Assembly (NCBI GenBank): GCA_018389105.1 | Contig: JACATO010002453.1 | Coordinates: forward strand, 62,001-126,000 | Direction: 5' to 3' | DNA from: Nautilus pompilius | Lineage: Eukaryota > Mollusca > Cephalopoda > Nautilida > Nautilidae | DNA length: 64,000 nt | Shown: positions 33,386 to 44,700 of the stretch, piece after piece | Position numbering within the stretch: the stretch's first letter is position 1 | How the letters are laid out: every line of letters starts with the position of its first letter | Position numbers and translations under genes: made by a program | The notes under the pieces: generated by a model | What the model was told of the DNA's origin: nothing | Seen by the model: the letters and a program-made list of their open reading frames with translations, nothing else | Databases searched by the model: none

Positions 33386-35506
33386 TATGAACACATTTAA
33401 AAGTGAAATATTTACATTTCGGTTAGATACATTCATTCACGGAACTGACCAAACTGATGTGGCAGAGCGCACACAGTATATAAGATGGATTCTTTAAAAT
33501 ACCTGCATTCACGTAGACTCCAAACATCTCCTTGTTCATTTGTCGAGCATAAAGAAAATGAAGATAGGGTGTTGTTCTACATCTAAATAACATTTTTATT
33601 AATAATATGAGACTTCTATATATATTATATCCGATGTGTCCTGGCACATCCCGATACTCGGAGGCCACAATGGCGTCACATAAAACTTTTAGGCGAATCT
33701 GTTGTTTCATTAATCTGCAACTGTGAGAGAGGAGATCAGAGTGGCTTGCGAATCTAATTTGATTTAGCCTGTAAATCACATGCGGGGAGGTCACAGGTCC
33801 ATGGTTTGTTTGCATAACTCCAGGGCAAACGTGACGTCACTTCAGGTGACTGCAGTTCTGATAAGATATCCTGATGAGGTTGTCAGGTTTATGTCGTTAG
33901 TATAACATCATCAGAGCGGAAATGACGTCACTTCAGGTGACTACAGTTTGCTGAAACGGAGATGCCATCATATCCGTTCCGAAATTATTAAATTACAACA
34001 TTCACGACAACCGTCTAGATGACAGCAGCAAAAGTAAATAAGTCAATAAATCTCACTTTCGTTTCTTGTTTTGCCTGAATGTTACTGTCATTGATATGAA
34101 TAATGGGAAATGATTCAGGAGATAGGAAGTTAAGTTAGAATGTAAAACATCGCTGGCGGACTGGTGACTTGTCGGATCTGGTAGGTGAGATTCCTATAGC
34201 AGAATCTTCAGCTGTTGGTTACGATCGGGTTGTGTAAACTTTCAGGGTTCATTAGAGGCTGAATGCCGCGTTAGGGATACAAACAAAAATTTTAAAAGGG
34301 GGAGGCGTAGCAAAACTTGTTTATTCTCGTCGATTATAAGAAAACCTCTTCGAGAGGGGCGGACGGTGGACCCGCGAAAGTGGTACCCGGCGTCGGCACG
34401 GCCATAGTATATTAATCTCGCTCGCACCCCAGGGAAATTCCCATATTGCTTATTAAATCTTCCTCGTGTGGCATCTCAATGAACGCTCTTTACAATTCCA
34501 TAGCTTGTATAAGGTAAAAAGATTAGGGGATATCATGTCTTTATTCTATGTGGTCGTTCATATGGCTGTAATTCAATCAGCTCCCAGCTTATTGAGATAA
34601 TATACGCACGAGAACACAACGGTAAACAAACATTTTACTTTTTCTCGCCCAGTTCGCCATCCTCTCTGCTTATCGTAGCCTCCGACTCCGCTCTTCTAGC
34701 GCCAGCGGTACAATTAATCAGGTCCCTGCAAATGCTTTTTTGTTTGAAAACAACAACAACAACAAAATCAATGGCATTTTCTTAATAATTATTATAGGCT
34801 AGAAAATAGTGCAGGGCGAAGATCTATACGTTCTATTGTAGGGAGTGCAGTTCACTACTTTGGGCGATAGGCGGCTCTTATCCAGTGCCCGGAAAGCGTT
34901 CTACATTGGAGGAGTTGTCGTTATTGGGTCTGCTGGCGCGCAGGCGCAGAGAGCATCGTGCTCCACGCACGCGTACAAGTAAAAAGCCATGAGAACCCAC
35001 CAAAATATTTTTAAAAAGTGCATTCTTACCTTCGGTCATTTCCGTGCGCGCGATGACAGTGAGCCGCCGATAATTTTAAAAGTAGATCTTTATTTCCAAT
35101 TTTGGATTATAATAGTTCATAAATAAAGAAAAAACACGGAATGTAATTAACGCGGATAAATAAATAATTAGTTTTAAAAAAAGAGACGAATTTTACAGAA
35201 TTATTGCTCGAACTATTTCCCTAAAGCGGCAGGTTCTTCTTCGACAACGAGGCGTCCGCTCACAGAACGTCTAAAAGGTACGTATGTATGTCTTGTGAAG
35301 TCACCAATAACATATCTATTATCCCTGACTCCACACAAAAACATCTAACCCTGCATCCAAGAAAATATATTTTTGAAAATTTGTCCGCAGAATTTTCCCA
35401 TTGCAGCATCTCTTTTATCCGAATGTAATTCTTCAAAGTAAAGTTGGATTTATTATTTTGTTCAGCAAAAATTTTCAGAGAAACACCAACAGATAAAGCT
35501 GTCGTG
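33386..35506. other. Unassigned noncoding sequence
   Basis: Holds the duplicated CRE block annotated separately. A minus-strand open frame (33423-33815) has no known domain. A CpG-rich patch lies at 34930-35060 and short CAA runs near 34750. No gene is supported. Confidence 0.4.
33832..33948. repeat. Two 25-bp copies of a CRE-containing block
   Basis: TGACGTCACTTCAGGTGACT followed by (G/A)CAGTT occurs at about 33832-33856 and 33923-33947, 91 bases apart in the same orientation. Each copy holds the CREB/ATF palindrome TGACGTCA and a CAGGTG E-box. The sequence between is less similar, so the pair may be a local duplication with the blocks retained, or two independent sites. Confidence 0.85.
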
Positions 35507-35790
35507 TGGTGGTGTGTGTGTGTGTGTACATGTGTGTGTATGTGTGTGTATGTGTGTTCATGTGTATGTACATGGTGTGTATGTGTGTGTATGTACATGT
35601 GTGTATGTGTGTGTCTGTGTATGTATGTGTGTAGTGTTGTGTGTATGTGTGTATGTGTGTGTGTATGTGTGTGTGTTTTGTTTGTGTGTATGTGTATGTC
35701 TGTATGTATGGTGTGTTTTGTATATGTGTGTGTACATGTGTGTATGTGTGTGTGTCGTGTTGTGTCCGTGTGTATATGTAGAAGACAGCA
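35507..35790. repeat. GT-rich array with ATGT/ATGTACATG variants
   Basis: About 280 bases of GT with regular ATGT and GTACATG interruptions, enough to keep long Cys-Val and Thr-His frames open on both strands. These frames are repeat artefacts. Confidence 0.95.
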
Positions 35791-36109
35791 GTTAACAGAG
35801 ACAAAACTCTGGACACAGGTGTCGCCGCACACGGCCAGATGCGACATTAACCCGGGAACAGAAGGACTCTCAATGGCGGGTCACTCCGCGCAGGACGTCC
35901 ATCCGGCTTGTTATTGACGTAAAGCTCACCGGAGCTTGGCCCATTCATAATTATCTTTTTAATAACGCTATTCACTCACTTATCGACACGTGGCTTATAT
36001 CTGCTCCACCCTGCCTCGCCATTTCGTTTTCCCACCCACGCCCATTCTTTTCTCCTCCCTTCCTCCGCTTTTTGTCTGCATGCGCGCGCCTCTCTTCGCG
36101 CGAGCAGGT
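35791..36109. other. CpG-containing unassigned sequence
   Basis: Includes GCGCGCGCC and TTCGCGCGAG near 36082-36104. No gene is recognised. It leads into the palindrome at 36110. Confidence 0.35.
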
Positions 36110-36135
36110 GGCACGTGAGTCAAACAGCACGTGCC
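36110..36135. promoter_or_regulatory. E-box / AP-1 / E-box palindrome
   Basis: GGCACGTG (36110-36117) and CACGTGCC (36128-36135) form a perfect 8-bp inverted repeat with a 10-base spacer. TGAGTCA (36116-36122), a perfect AP-1/bZIP core, overlaps the left E-box. CACGTG is the core bound by Myc/Max, USF and related bHLH factors. The CpG-rich neighbourhood suggests an enhancer or promoter element. The function is inferred. Confidence 0.5.
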
Positions 36136-36275
36136 TAACCGCCACCCTATTATGGCAAAGACGGTCGATTCCAGAGTATGTGGGTGGCAGATGCGGGTGC
36201 ACGAACTACGTTCGGGACAAAAAATTAATTTGGGAAACGCGTCGGCGATAAATAAGAAAAAAGGAGAAAAAAAAA
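36136..36275. other. Unassigned sequence after the palindrome
   Basis: Unique sequence with modest CpG content. A plus-strand frame crosses into the GA tract and is probably an artefact. Confidence 0.35.
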
Positions 36276-36360
36276 GAGAGAGAGAGAGAGTGGAGAGAGA
36301 AGAGAGAGAGAGAGAGAGGGAGCGAGAGAGAGAGAATGGACAGGAGAGAGAGAGAGAGAA
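36276..36360. repeat. Interrupted GA microsatellite
   Basis: GA units with GGGAGC and AATGGACAG interruptions. The Arg-Glu frames are artefacts. Confidence 0.93.
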
Positions 36361-36987
36361 TGGATGGGGGAGTCTGATCCCAGAGTAAAACGAAAATCCC
36401 ATCTACCTCCTCGTGCATCGAAGTCACGTGGTTACGCAAGGCCGACGAAGAAGCGAAGAGGCTGCTCTGGTGCTGCATCCAAGACGATGAGAGAGAGAGA
36501 GAGAGCGTTACTAGTATCTGGCCTTGATGCTGTTAAGTTAAGCGGTAACCCTTCTCTTCTCTCTGAAGGAGAGAGAACGATTTCATTTATATTCACCTGT
36601 TTTCGCTGTTTCTAAAAAAGAAAAGAGGGGAGACCATTTTGCTACAGTATTAAGCATACCGTCTACTAGTCCTGCCACTAAACATTACTCCGGTGATGGA
36701 AAACAGCGTCATTAGTCGATTAGTAGAGGGTAATCAATATACCGCATATCCGTCATTCACTGGTAATGCTGGGCTCTACGAGATATTTAGACGGCTGACA
36801 AAGAAGATCTAGTACATGTCATGTATTGTCAATGATTGACTGACTTAAAGGTATTTCTTTCATTGCTTTGCTTTGCTTAAGAAATTGAATAAATCTTCCT
36901 TTAAATATTTTTTTTAGTTTTATTACCTTTATTAATTGTGGCACTTTAATAAAATGTGACTTTTTTTCCCCCTGGATTCGTTCCCAC
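36361..36987. other. Unassigned noncoding sequence
   Basis: Nothing recognisable apart from a short GA run near 36489-36505 and AT-rich sequence near 36890-36970. Confidence 0.4.
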
Positions 36988-37795
36988 CAGTGGGTCGCCA
37001 CCCCCTTAGGGGGCACGGAACCCTGGAAGTTTCAGTTTTGGTCTTGTGACTGAGTCAAGAAACTGTTCATGAACATGTACTTGTTTTGTGTATATGTACC
37101 GTATTTGCCGGCTTATAAGACGCACTTTTTTCCAGGAAAAAAGTATACAAAATCACCCTGCGTCCAATACACCGGTATCACCGATCCCCATGGCTTCCTG
37201 TCGCTCTGCCACCCTCATAGGAACACGGACAATACACGCTGGCGACAAAGGCCGGAACTCGGACTGTTACCACAGTAGGACTGATGCAATCGAGCCGCGC
37301 TCCCATTGGCTAATGCCCATTGGGACCTGCAGCTGAAAGACTCGGACCACGACGCCTGGGGCAGAGCTCGCTACCAGGACTGGACAGTGAGTGACTTCGG
37401 CCGGACGCGCACTAGCCAGCTCGGCTTTAGGCCAACTTGGGCACGAACACGACACCACACAGCTGTTCTGGTCAGAGGTAGAGTTCACTGATACCAGTAG
37501 ATTCCTGTTTAGCTGTTGTGAATCTACTGTATGCGCAGATGTTGTTCCCTGAAAAATCACTTAATTTTGAGAAAGAAAGATGTGTTGATGGATGAGTGTA
37601 AAATGTTTTTTTTTTTCCTGGTGAATTTCTCTCAAAACTGTCAATATATTCAAATAAAACTCCCGTTTATGTGATATTTCTGCTAAATTTATTCTTTGGT
37701 TTTTCTCTCTCCAATTATGAAAGTGTAACAGGGGGTCGCAGGTCTTTTGAGTATTAGAGAAGGGTCCACGAGTCCAAAAAGGTTGGGAACCACTG
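36988..37795. mobile_element. hAT-like non-autonomous element (tentative)
   Basis: The right end, reverse-complemented, reads CAGTGGTTCCCAACCTTTTT, the typical terminus of many animal hAT elements (complement of 37776-37795). It is preceded by GGGTCGC-type subterminal sequence. A possible left end, CAGTGGGTCGCCACCCCCTT, lies at 36988; it shares only the first part of that terminus. Eight-base flanks do not match, so the left border is unproven and the copy may be truncated. No transposase is seen. Confidence 0.35.
37098..37177. mobile_element. Short palindromic MITE-like element
   Basis: ACCGTATTTGCCGGCTTATA followed by AGACGCAC resembles the ends of Chompy-type palindromic MITEs known from several animals. 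The right side, reverse-complemented, reads ATACCGGTGTATTGGACGCA, a partial match. The centre, CTTTTTTCC/GGAAAAAAG (about 37124-37142), is a near-perfect inverted pair. It lies inside the tentative hAT-like element. Similarity is by eye only. Confidence 0.4.
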
Positions 37796-38119
37796 ATCTA
37801 GGACATCGGAAACTTGGTTTACAGCAGCCACCATCCATCCACCCGCCCTGTCGGCGAGAGAGTTACCACTTAGGCGGGCCTTTCTTTAAAGGTCTTTTAG
37901 TTGGTGTAAAAGAAATCGGTTTAATATCTTCAAGAAAGAATTTTCCGCTGCCCCGTATTATTTGGGACAAAGAAGGGAAGTCCCCCGCTTGTATTTACGC
38001 GCGTGTTACCAAATGAATTTATCCCAAATAAATTAGCCACACAGAAAGAAAGAAAAGGAAAGATGTGCTGTCGAGCCGGAATAATGCTGCTGCACATCGC
38101 AGAAACAGCGGAGTAGTCC
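37796..38119. other. Unassigned noncoding sequence
   Basis: Nothing recognised. A plus-strand frame overlapping it has no known domain. Confidence 0.35.
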
Positions 38120-38267
38120 CCCCCTGAAAACTCCCTTTTCGCTCAACAGAGGTCGTGGAAAATCCGTTCAGAAAACCATAGACGGGTGGTGACGTCGCTT
38201 CTGAGTTGTTGCTTTCCCTCGTTCGTTTTCGTTTACGATACGCTGCAAGGCGGACTACTCTGCAGAG
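38120..38267 (+). promoter_or_regulatory. Possible promoter and first noncoding exon
   Basis: TGACGTCG, a near-CRE site, lies at 38190-38197. A CpG-containing stretch follows and ends at GCAGAG then GTAAGG (last exon base 38267), a strong splice-donor match. No ATG with an open frame precedes the donor, so a 5' UTR exon is the most it could be. A CTCF-like motif follows at 38296. Confidence 0.22.
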
Positions 38268-38295
38268 GTAAGGTGTGGGGGGCGGCGCCGTGGTT

Positions 38296-38310
38296 GTCGC
38301 TAGAGGGCGT
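38296..38310 (+). promoter_or_regulatory. CTCF-like motif
   Basis: GTCGCTAGAGGGCGT resembles the C-C-(A/G)-C-N-A-G-(A/G)-G-G-G-C core with two deviations at the 5' side. Motif match only. Confidence 0.25.
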
Positions 38311-38434
38311 AACCGATCTCTCTTTGTCTGAGAATATCTAAATAAATAACACGTCTCACACCATCAGCGAATTTGTTTTTTTACCAAGCATTAAAAATTT
38401 TAAATCCAAGCGGAACTTTTGTTTAAAAAAAAAA

Positions 38435-38435
<1 letters not shown>
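38311..38435. other. Unassigned noncoding sequence
   Basis: AT-rich, with an A12 run leading into the next repeat. Confidence 0.4.
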
Positions 38436-38478
<43 letters not shown>

Positions 38479-38479
38479 G
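38436..38479. repeat. ATA/AAT trinucleotide microsatellite
   Basis: About 44 bases of AAT units. The poly-Tyr reverse frame is an artefact. Confidence 0.95.
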
Positions 38480-39472
38480 TTAAGTTTTCTATCTTCCATT
38501 TAAGGCTGGTCGTCTGCGGGACTGGTAGAACATGTGACTGGTTTGACACAACAAAGCGAAAACTAATCCAGCTACGTATAATCTGAACGTGGTACCGATA
38601 CAAATAGAGACAGGGTTAATTCTCTAACAATGTTTTCCAAATAAAGGGTAAAGAAACAACAAATAATTATTGTAGTCATAAAATTACTTGTTTTATAGAT
38701 GTAAATACTCAGAGGGATAACAGAAAGGGCAATAGTATCTCATCCCAGTCTGCCTAAGAACTGTGAGTAGTTGATGGCTTGCTTTGAGATCTCTTCCAGG
38801 TTTAGACTCTTTAATATCTAACTTTCTACCTGTTGTTTCAATATAGACGTAATTACAATCCTTACAAAAAAATCGACAGACTAATTATTTTTTAATATTA
38901 ATATAGGGTTTTTAACGAATTTATATCTGGTTGGTTAATGTTAAAGTAAACTAAGGTATAATTATTCCTATAAAGGATGAACCCGGAAGTAGGAAGTAAA
39001 ATATTTAATGCATTTATACTTTTCTTATATATTCGTTTATTTTCAATTGTCGTAACACTCGGCACAGGCAGAGAGGCTGGGGAAAACACAATACCTTCCT
39101 TATTAACATGATAATTGCTTATAACGACAGATCTCCAACTCCCACCCTTTCCTTTGTTTACAGTGCTAGTGTCTGAGCAGCCAGTTCTGAGCACAAACCA
39201 ACTGGGGCTAGGTGATCAAATGACGAGGTACACAGACGGTTAAATCTTTTTTTTTCTTTTAAGTCATGAAACTATGATAAACTTTCCTTCGCTTCTGACG
39301 GTTTATGAGGTCATAATAAATGGATAGTTTCAACTAATGTCGTTCATTTGGCTTCTTTTAAGATTCAAAACTGTACTGCGATGGACTATTTCTTTGTAAA
39401 TTTGTAAACATCCGCGCACTTATTCTGAATGTCAATAAAACGAACATTGCAAAGATATAAGGCGGGAAAAGC

Positions 39473-39473
<1 letters not shown>
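38480..39473. other. Unassigned noncoding sequence
   Basis: Nothing recognised. A minus-strand frame (38898-39194) has no known domain. Confidence 0.4.
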
Positions 39474-39526
<53 letters not shown>

Positions 39527-39549
39527 GTTGTTGTTGTTGTTGTTGTTGG
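39474..39549. repeat. TTA then TTG trinucleotide microsatellite
   Basis: About 50 bases of TTA pass directly into TTG units with one GGT. The change of unit within one run resembles the 27.0-kb copy (ATT to GTT). The poly-Leu frame is an artefact. Confidence 0.95.
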
Positions 39550-39895
39550 TGTTGTTATCTAATTTATTTAAAAATAAACCGGTTTCGGAAGGCTACACTT
39601 CCGGTTTCCCTTGGCCTCGTTCTAATCAATACGTAAAGCGGTTCGGTTTTGGTATTTCAGGTTTCCCTGCTGGTCACGACGCCGGCTCCCAGTTCTCTGT
39701 CTCCCGGCACATGGACACTAAATCTAAACGCTAAAGCAGAACAGTACGCGAGAAGAGAGAGAGAGAAAAAAACCCATCACCAGAATCGTTTTACGCTACG
39801 CAGGAATTTCTCGGTTTTGGCTTCGTTTAGGTAAAAGGGGGAATCTCAGCCTCAGGTGAGAGAGATTTCGGAGATGTGTGTCGATCCCACGACTC
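39550..39895. other. Unassigned sequence
   Basis: Nothing recognised. A short GA run lies near 39754. CpG density rises towards 39880. Confidence 0.35.
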
Positions 39896-40185
39896 GGTCG
39901 GTCCACGCCCCGCCTCATTGTTGTTCGTGCGAAGAGAGGGTGCTTTCGGTTGCAGCACCATCTTGCCAGCGGGTAAGGCAGACGGCGAGGATGGGTGGCT
40001 GCGGTTCCTTAGAGATGGTGGAGATCGTGCCCTTGGAAGTGCGTCGGGAAGGAAAAACAAGAGGCGGGATGGGATGCCCTTTAAGGCCCCGCCCCTTTCC
40101 GCTTTGGTGGCAGTGTCTGCTGGCCGCCGCCCGCCGAAGTGGAGGAAAGCGAATGTTTTCTCGACGTGAGGCATGCCGCACGCGC
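39896..40185 (+). promoter_or_regulatory. CpG-rich promoter-like patch
   Basis: GC-box-like CCCCGCC occurs near 39907 and 40087. CCATCTTGCC (39958-39967) matches the complement of the YY1 core AAGATGG. CpG is dense to about 40185 (CGCCGCCCGCCG near 40125). GGGTAAGG at about 39971-39978 could be a splice donor. Overlapping open frames of about 100 codons on both strands probably reflect high GC; none matches a family. This is the best CpG-island-like interval in the window, but expression is unproven. Confidence 0.35.
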
Positions 40186-40478
40186 GGGTTCTTCGAGATG
40201 CGCACTTTTATTTAGCGGAAACAGAATTTGCATCTGGCGACCTATGATGTACATTAAAGACCAAACACGCACAGATTGAATTATCAACGCGCAACACGTG
40301 CATACAGTACATGAAAACGGCCTTCAGCAGCTACAGTGCATCGGAGCTGGGGAGTCAGACTCGGTTCTCGATTTCATCTGCGGTATTTAAAACTTTGGCA
40401 GATCTACCCGGGTTAACCTTCCCGTCACCGGAAGTGTGAACAGCGCTTTCAGAAGGGTCGGTCAGCAGCCATCGCCCA

Positions 40479-40491
40479 CCACAAGAGGGCG
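40479..40491 (+). promoter_or_regulatory. CTCF-like motif
   Basis: CCACAAGAGGGCG matches the CCACNAGRGGGC core of the animal CTCF motif without a core mismatch. Motif match only. Confidence 0.4.
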
Positions 40492-41601
40492 TTCGCAATC
40501 ACCCGCAAGCGTGGGGGAGATCTCCCTTTGGTCATAGAGTGCCGCTTCGCGTAAAACCGTCCGATTTCCAGAGAGTGAGAGAATTTTCCGGCGGTAGACG
40601 GAACGGTTGCCGTTTACGAATATCATTGTCGTCGTGATAACGGAGATTCACTTAAAAACAAAAGATTTTAGAGCAGTTAAAGGAATTATGCCTTTTTGTT
40701 GTTGCTGTTGTGCGTAGATGTTGTTCAAGATACCGTATGTATGAACAGACACCCAAGACTTGTCGAAGAGTTTCGCTTCTCTGTCTTTTATATTGTAAAA
40801 CAGGCCGAAGAGCCAATTTGTATCGATGCCAAGTAAAGATCAGATATCCCTTTCAAGGAATGCACACATTGGGTAGGTAGGCGTCCCCGGTTCCTCGGGT
40901 TTGTCTTTTTTTGCCCGCTCCGTGTGTCGATTTCCTTCCATTGCCAGCAGAAGAGTTCTATCCCGCCAGGGTCTTGTATCTTACAAAAAATAAGACCATT
41001 TTCTGGCGGTAGTCAGGCAGCGGACAGAAAAGTGCCGCAGCCAAAGGCAAGTGCACCCATCTGCCAGGTAAACTCGGCGCGCTGTGGTTTGAATGACCCT
41101 CATCTTCATCAGCTCTGCACCTCCTCCCTCCCTTTTTTCCCCCCTTCGCCGCGTCGTAGGGATGTCTTGAGAAAACAAACAAATAAATAAATAAACAGAT
41201 ATCAGTGTTTGTTTTGCGCAGTTCTTTTCACGGCGTGTTGAAGGACCCTCATCTCGTCGTCTAAAACAGATGTTCTCCTACATCTTGGAACTCCGGACGG
41301 ATTCCCAGCCAGCATGGAACATCTCTCGCTATTGTCCCGCTGCTCTCAGTAAATCTAATTAGAAGTAAAACTCGTAGATAGGACGAAGCTTAAAAATATC
41401 GATTTCCCTGTGTCCCCCCCCCCCTTTCTCTCTCTCTCTCAAGATCCAGTTGAAATCTTCTGCACACAAATTAATATAATTACGACGATTTCTGTTTTCT
41501 AGTCTGGTCTACTTGAAAAGAATATATCCTCCCTAATCTGAAAAGATTGCATTTTTAATCTGTATGTTTATATATTACTGGTTAGCGTTTCTTGGGCTGC
41601 G

Positions 41602-41613
41602 CCACTAGGGGGC
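41602..41613 (+). promoter_or_regulatory. CTCF-like motif
   Basis: CCACTAGGGGGC matches the CTCF core in full. It lies beside the SINE-like copy at 41.63 kb, and such sites are sometimes carried by repeats. Confidence 0.42.
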
Positions 41614-41629
41614 CCACCAGCCCCTACTA

Positions 41630-41760
41630 GAGTTCTTTATTTTTGTCAGATGTGGAAGGAAACCCAGAACCCGGAAGAAATCCATGCGGGCTGACTGAGG
41701 AGAGAAGAAAGCATGCCACGCCGAGCCGGTCCCAAACCGAGGCTAACAGACCACCCGTAT
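41630..41760 (-). mobile_element. Decayed SINE-like element, reverse strand
   Basis: On the minus strand TTTCCTTCCACATCTGACAAA (complement of about 41643-41663) is followed by AATAAAGAACTC. This matches the body motif shared by the copies at 10.74 and 27.5 kb. The expected tRNA-like head, further 5' on the minus strand (about 41760-41700), is too diverged to show box A and box B. Confidence 0.42.
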
Positions 41761-44700
41761 GTAGATATACACTCTACGAAATCCGCGTACGGAGGAAGGC
41801 CTCTCACGAATTAGGGGCAGATCTCGCTAGGCCGTACAAGCGCCATGTATGGGTGCGGGTAATCACTTCCGTCGGATATAAATAAGGGAAATCTGACTGG
41901 TTCAACTGAAGTGAAGTAAAAAAGGAATAATAATAAGATAAACATCACTGACTACCTAGATGCCCAGAGTTTGTCTGAAGTCCGTTTTACTTTTTCACAG
42001 ACTGGAACAATAGGGGTCGGCCCCCACCCACCCGAAAGCACCTACACGTGTATATGGAATCGATTCGTGTTAGGGACCTAAGGTCACGTGAATAGGGAAC
42101 AGGTGGGTTTCCTCTAGAGATAACGCGACCTTCTAGGTTACGTTCTGGCATTAAACACAATGGTGGGAGTTGCAGCTCTATTATTGTTTATTCTGACTTA
42201 TTATTCTTAGCTGGCCCCTGATGCAGCATTTAGGTGACTCATCCCGCCCGCCACGACGGAACCTACTTACGTTAGAAGAGTGCAGGCCTTCTGCCTCGCT
42301 CCATTTTTTTTTTCTTTCTTTTCAGGAAATGGCAAAAAGAAACAAGCAAAGCCAGAGCATAACCGAAACAATCGAACAAACCAATAGATTTACTTTTGTT
42401 TTATTACTTGTCACAGGTTTTTCCAAAACACACGTCTATTTTGTATTCTTAAAACAAACAACAAAAAAAACACCCACGTGGAAACGTTCAAGAGAGAGGG
42501 AGAAAGAAAGTGGCTGGGGAGGGGTTAAAAATGACAAATGACTCGAAACATTTGCCGCTTAAGTTTCGCACATGGCTGGGTCCCCGCGGGACAGAAACCG
42601 TCCACGAGAACCCATCTGTCATTTCAAGCAGTTGTTTGGAGAAAGATCTTCTTCAGGTTCAATACTACATCGTGGGAGGGAATATTTAGGAATATTTTGT
42701 CACCCTCCGTTCGTTGTTGTTATTTATAGCGATTCTTTTCCCTTGTTTTGTTTTATCAACATAGCTCTTGAAGTTACGCGAGTCTTGACAAAGCTATGCG
42801 TGGAAACTCTGCCAAAATCCGTTTTTTTTTTTTTTAAATCGCACTGGCAAGAGGGCGGACTGCCAGCGAGCCGGAAAGTGGTGGCGCTACAAGTCAAGAG
42901 CCAAGAAACAGACAGACACATGATCTGAGTTGTTATTTCGCAGGCTTTCATATTATCTGTGAAAGACTTGTTTGTGTGTATGTATTGTACCCTCCTGATT
43001 CAGCATAAAAATCGCTTGGTTGAACAATATTTCCAATTGATAATCTCTTTATCAAACACATGCGAGTAAAGATTTATGTGCTGAGCAGATTAACAAACCG
43101 TGTTCTTTATGGTTAAATGTAAGACTCCAATAACGAATTCCGTGTTGCGGAGACCTTGTAATAAGACTGCTAACCCATGAATGATGTTATGGCGAGAGGG
43201 TTCATTTCAGAATTGGCTAAACTTTATTTACGAAGCCTGCCTACCCCTACTGTACAGAACTTGCATCAGTGAATCAAAGAGACACCACCGCCGTCAGACC
43301 CGAAAGAAATACTTTAGTCTAGGGAGTTCCAGACATCCGGAATCCGCTGACGCAAATAAAGCGGAAGCTTTGCCCAGAAACTGACAGGATATGTTGACGT
43401 AACCATCAAAGGTCATGGCCGACTGGTTTTAGGTTAGAGGGCTTCTCAGAGAAGGGTTGATACCAAATGTCTCGTTACCGTCCTGTAAGGGGCAAGGGGC
43501 TGGCTATCCGTTTTAATGAATGGCATGGGAACGGTGTCAAGTCTGTGGGCACTGACTGCCTCGACGTTGAGTTAATGATTACAGAATTGTACGTTAGCTG
43601 CAAACACCACGCAAAGAAAAGGGGGAACTGGATAGATCGTTTATTTGAAGCTCTCTCTTCGGTTAATGGAGGCGACACACGCCCCAACTAACAGACCCCT
43701 TTTAAAGCAACCCTTGCTCGCCCCATCCATCTCATTTCAGTTATCATCTGCCTGGCTGTATGACAAAAAATAATTTTATTAAAAATGTATTCTCATTATC
43801 GTCTTCAGTTCACCACTGACACAAACCAATGTCATAAATGCGCCTAAAGAGCAACAACATAACTTAAGCGTAAATTTGAAAAGTAGTGAGGTCAGCAAAA
43901 GCGAAATTGGTCAACAATGGCGCGCAAACCAATACGAGGCTGACTGACGCGTTACCTACCGACGGAGTGATTGGGAGTTATTCCCCCCTTTTTTGGAGCT
44001 ATTTTCCAGTGAACGAACGGCTTGAGCTGCGTGCGAATATATTGCGCAGGGCGATGTTGGGCATTACTATGCACAGACGAGTCAATACGCTGCTGAGTCA
44101 GGAGGAACTACTAACGCTGTAACCGTAGCCCCAGCAGCCTCCAGTACTCACGCGTCAACATGAAGTTTTAAACCCCAACAGTATACAATTTTTTTTTTTT
44201 ATTTATTCATCGAACGGATGAAGAAATTGTATTATTAATCTATCACATAAACTGCATTATTATTATTATTCGATGCAACAACAGAACAAAATCGAAAGTG
44301 TGATAATAGCTTTAATAATAACATATAGGCCGCTTCCTGAATCTAATCTACACCTTCCATAAATGAAAGGTGACACCCGCCAATCTCTTAAAGCCGGGGA
44401 AAAATAACAAAATATGCACAATTTAATTAAATATGTCTCAATAGGAAAGGTAATCGTAACTTCCCGAGGAAAACGCGCAGCGAGAGGAATTAGGTCCCGA
44501 GAGGTCGGTAATAAGGTGATGAAAATTGTTATATAAGGTTTCACGTCTGTCGCATTTTCGTGTGTACCCTTTTTTTTGCCACTAAGCTTCTATTCTCTCT
44601 GCTGGCCCGCCACCCGACCTTGAAAAGAGATAGTGCAATGGCGCGACTTCACAGCTGTAATCCCTGGTCTCCGCGGTCGGTAATCCAGCGCCGAACGGAA

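Larger units (their letters stand above)
40186..41629. other. Unassigned sequence with two CTCF-like motifs
   Basis: Unique sequence. CTCF-like motifs at 40479-40491 and 41602-41613 are annotated separately. A C10 run near 41415 leads into a short CT run. Frames on both strands near 40924-41190 have no known domain. Confidence 0.4.

Noticed and set aside
33423..33815. 130-codon minus-strand frame beside the mariner element
   Set aside because: No similarity to a transposase or other family is visible; it lies outside the element's terminal repeat.
35260..35917. Long Cys-Val and Thr-His open frames on both strands (up to 195 codons)
   Set aside because: They are produced by the GT-rich array at 35507-35790; both strands stay open because GT repeats contain no stops.
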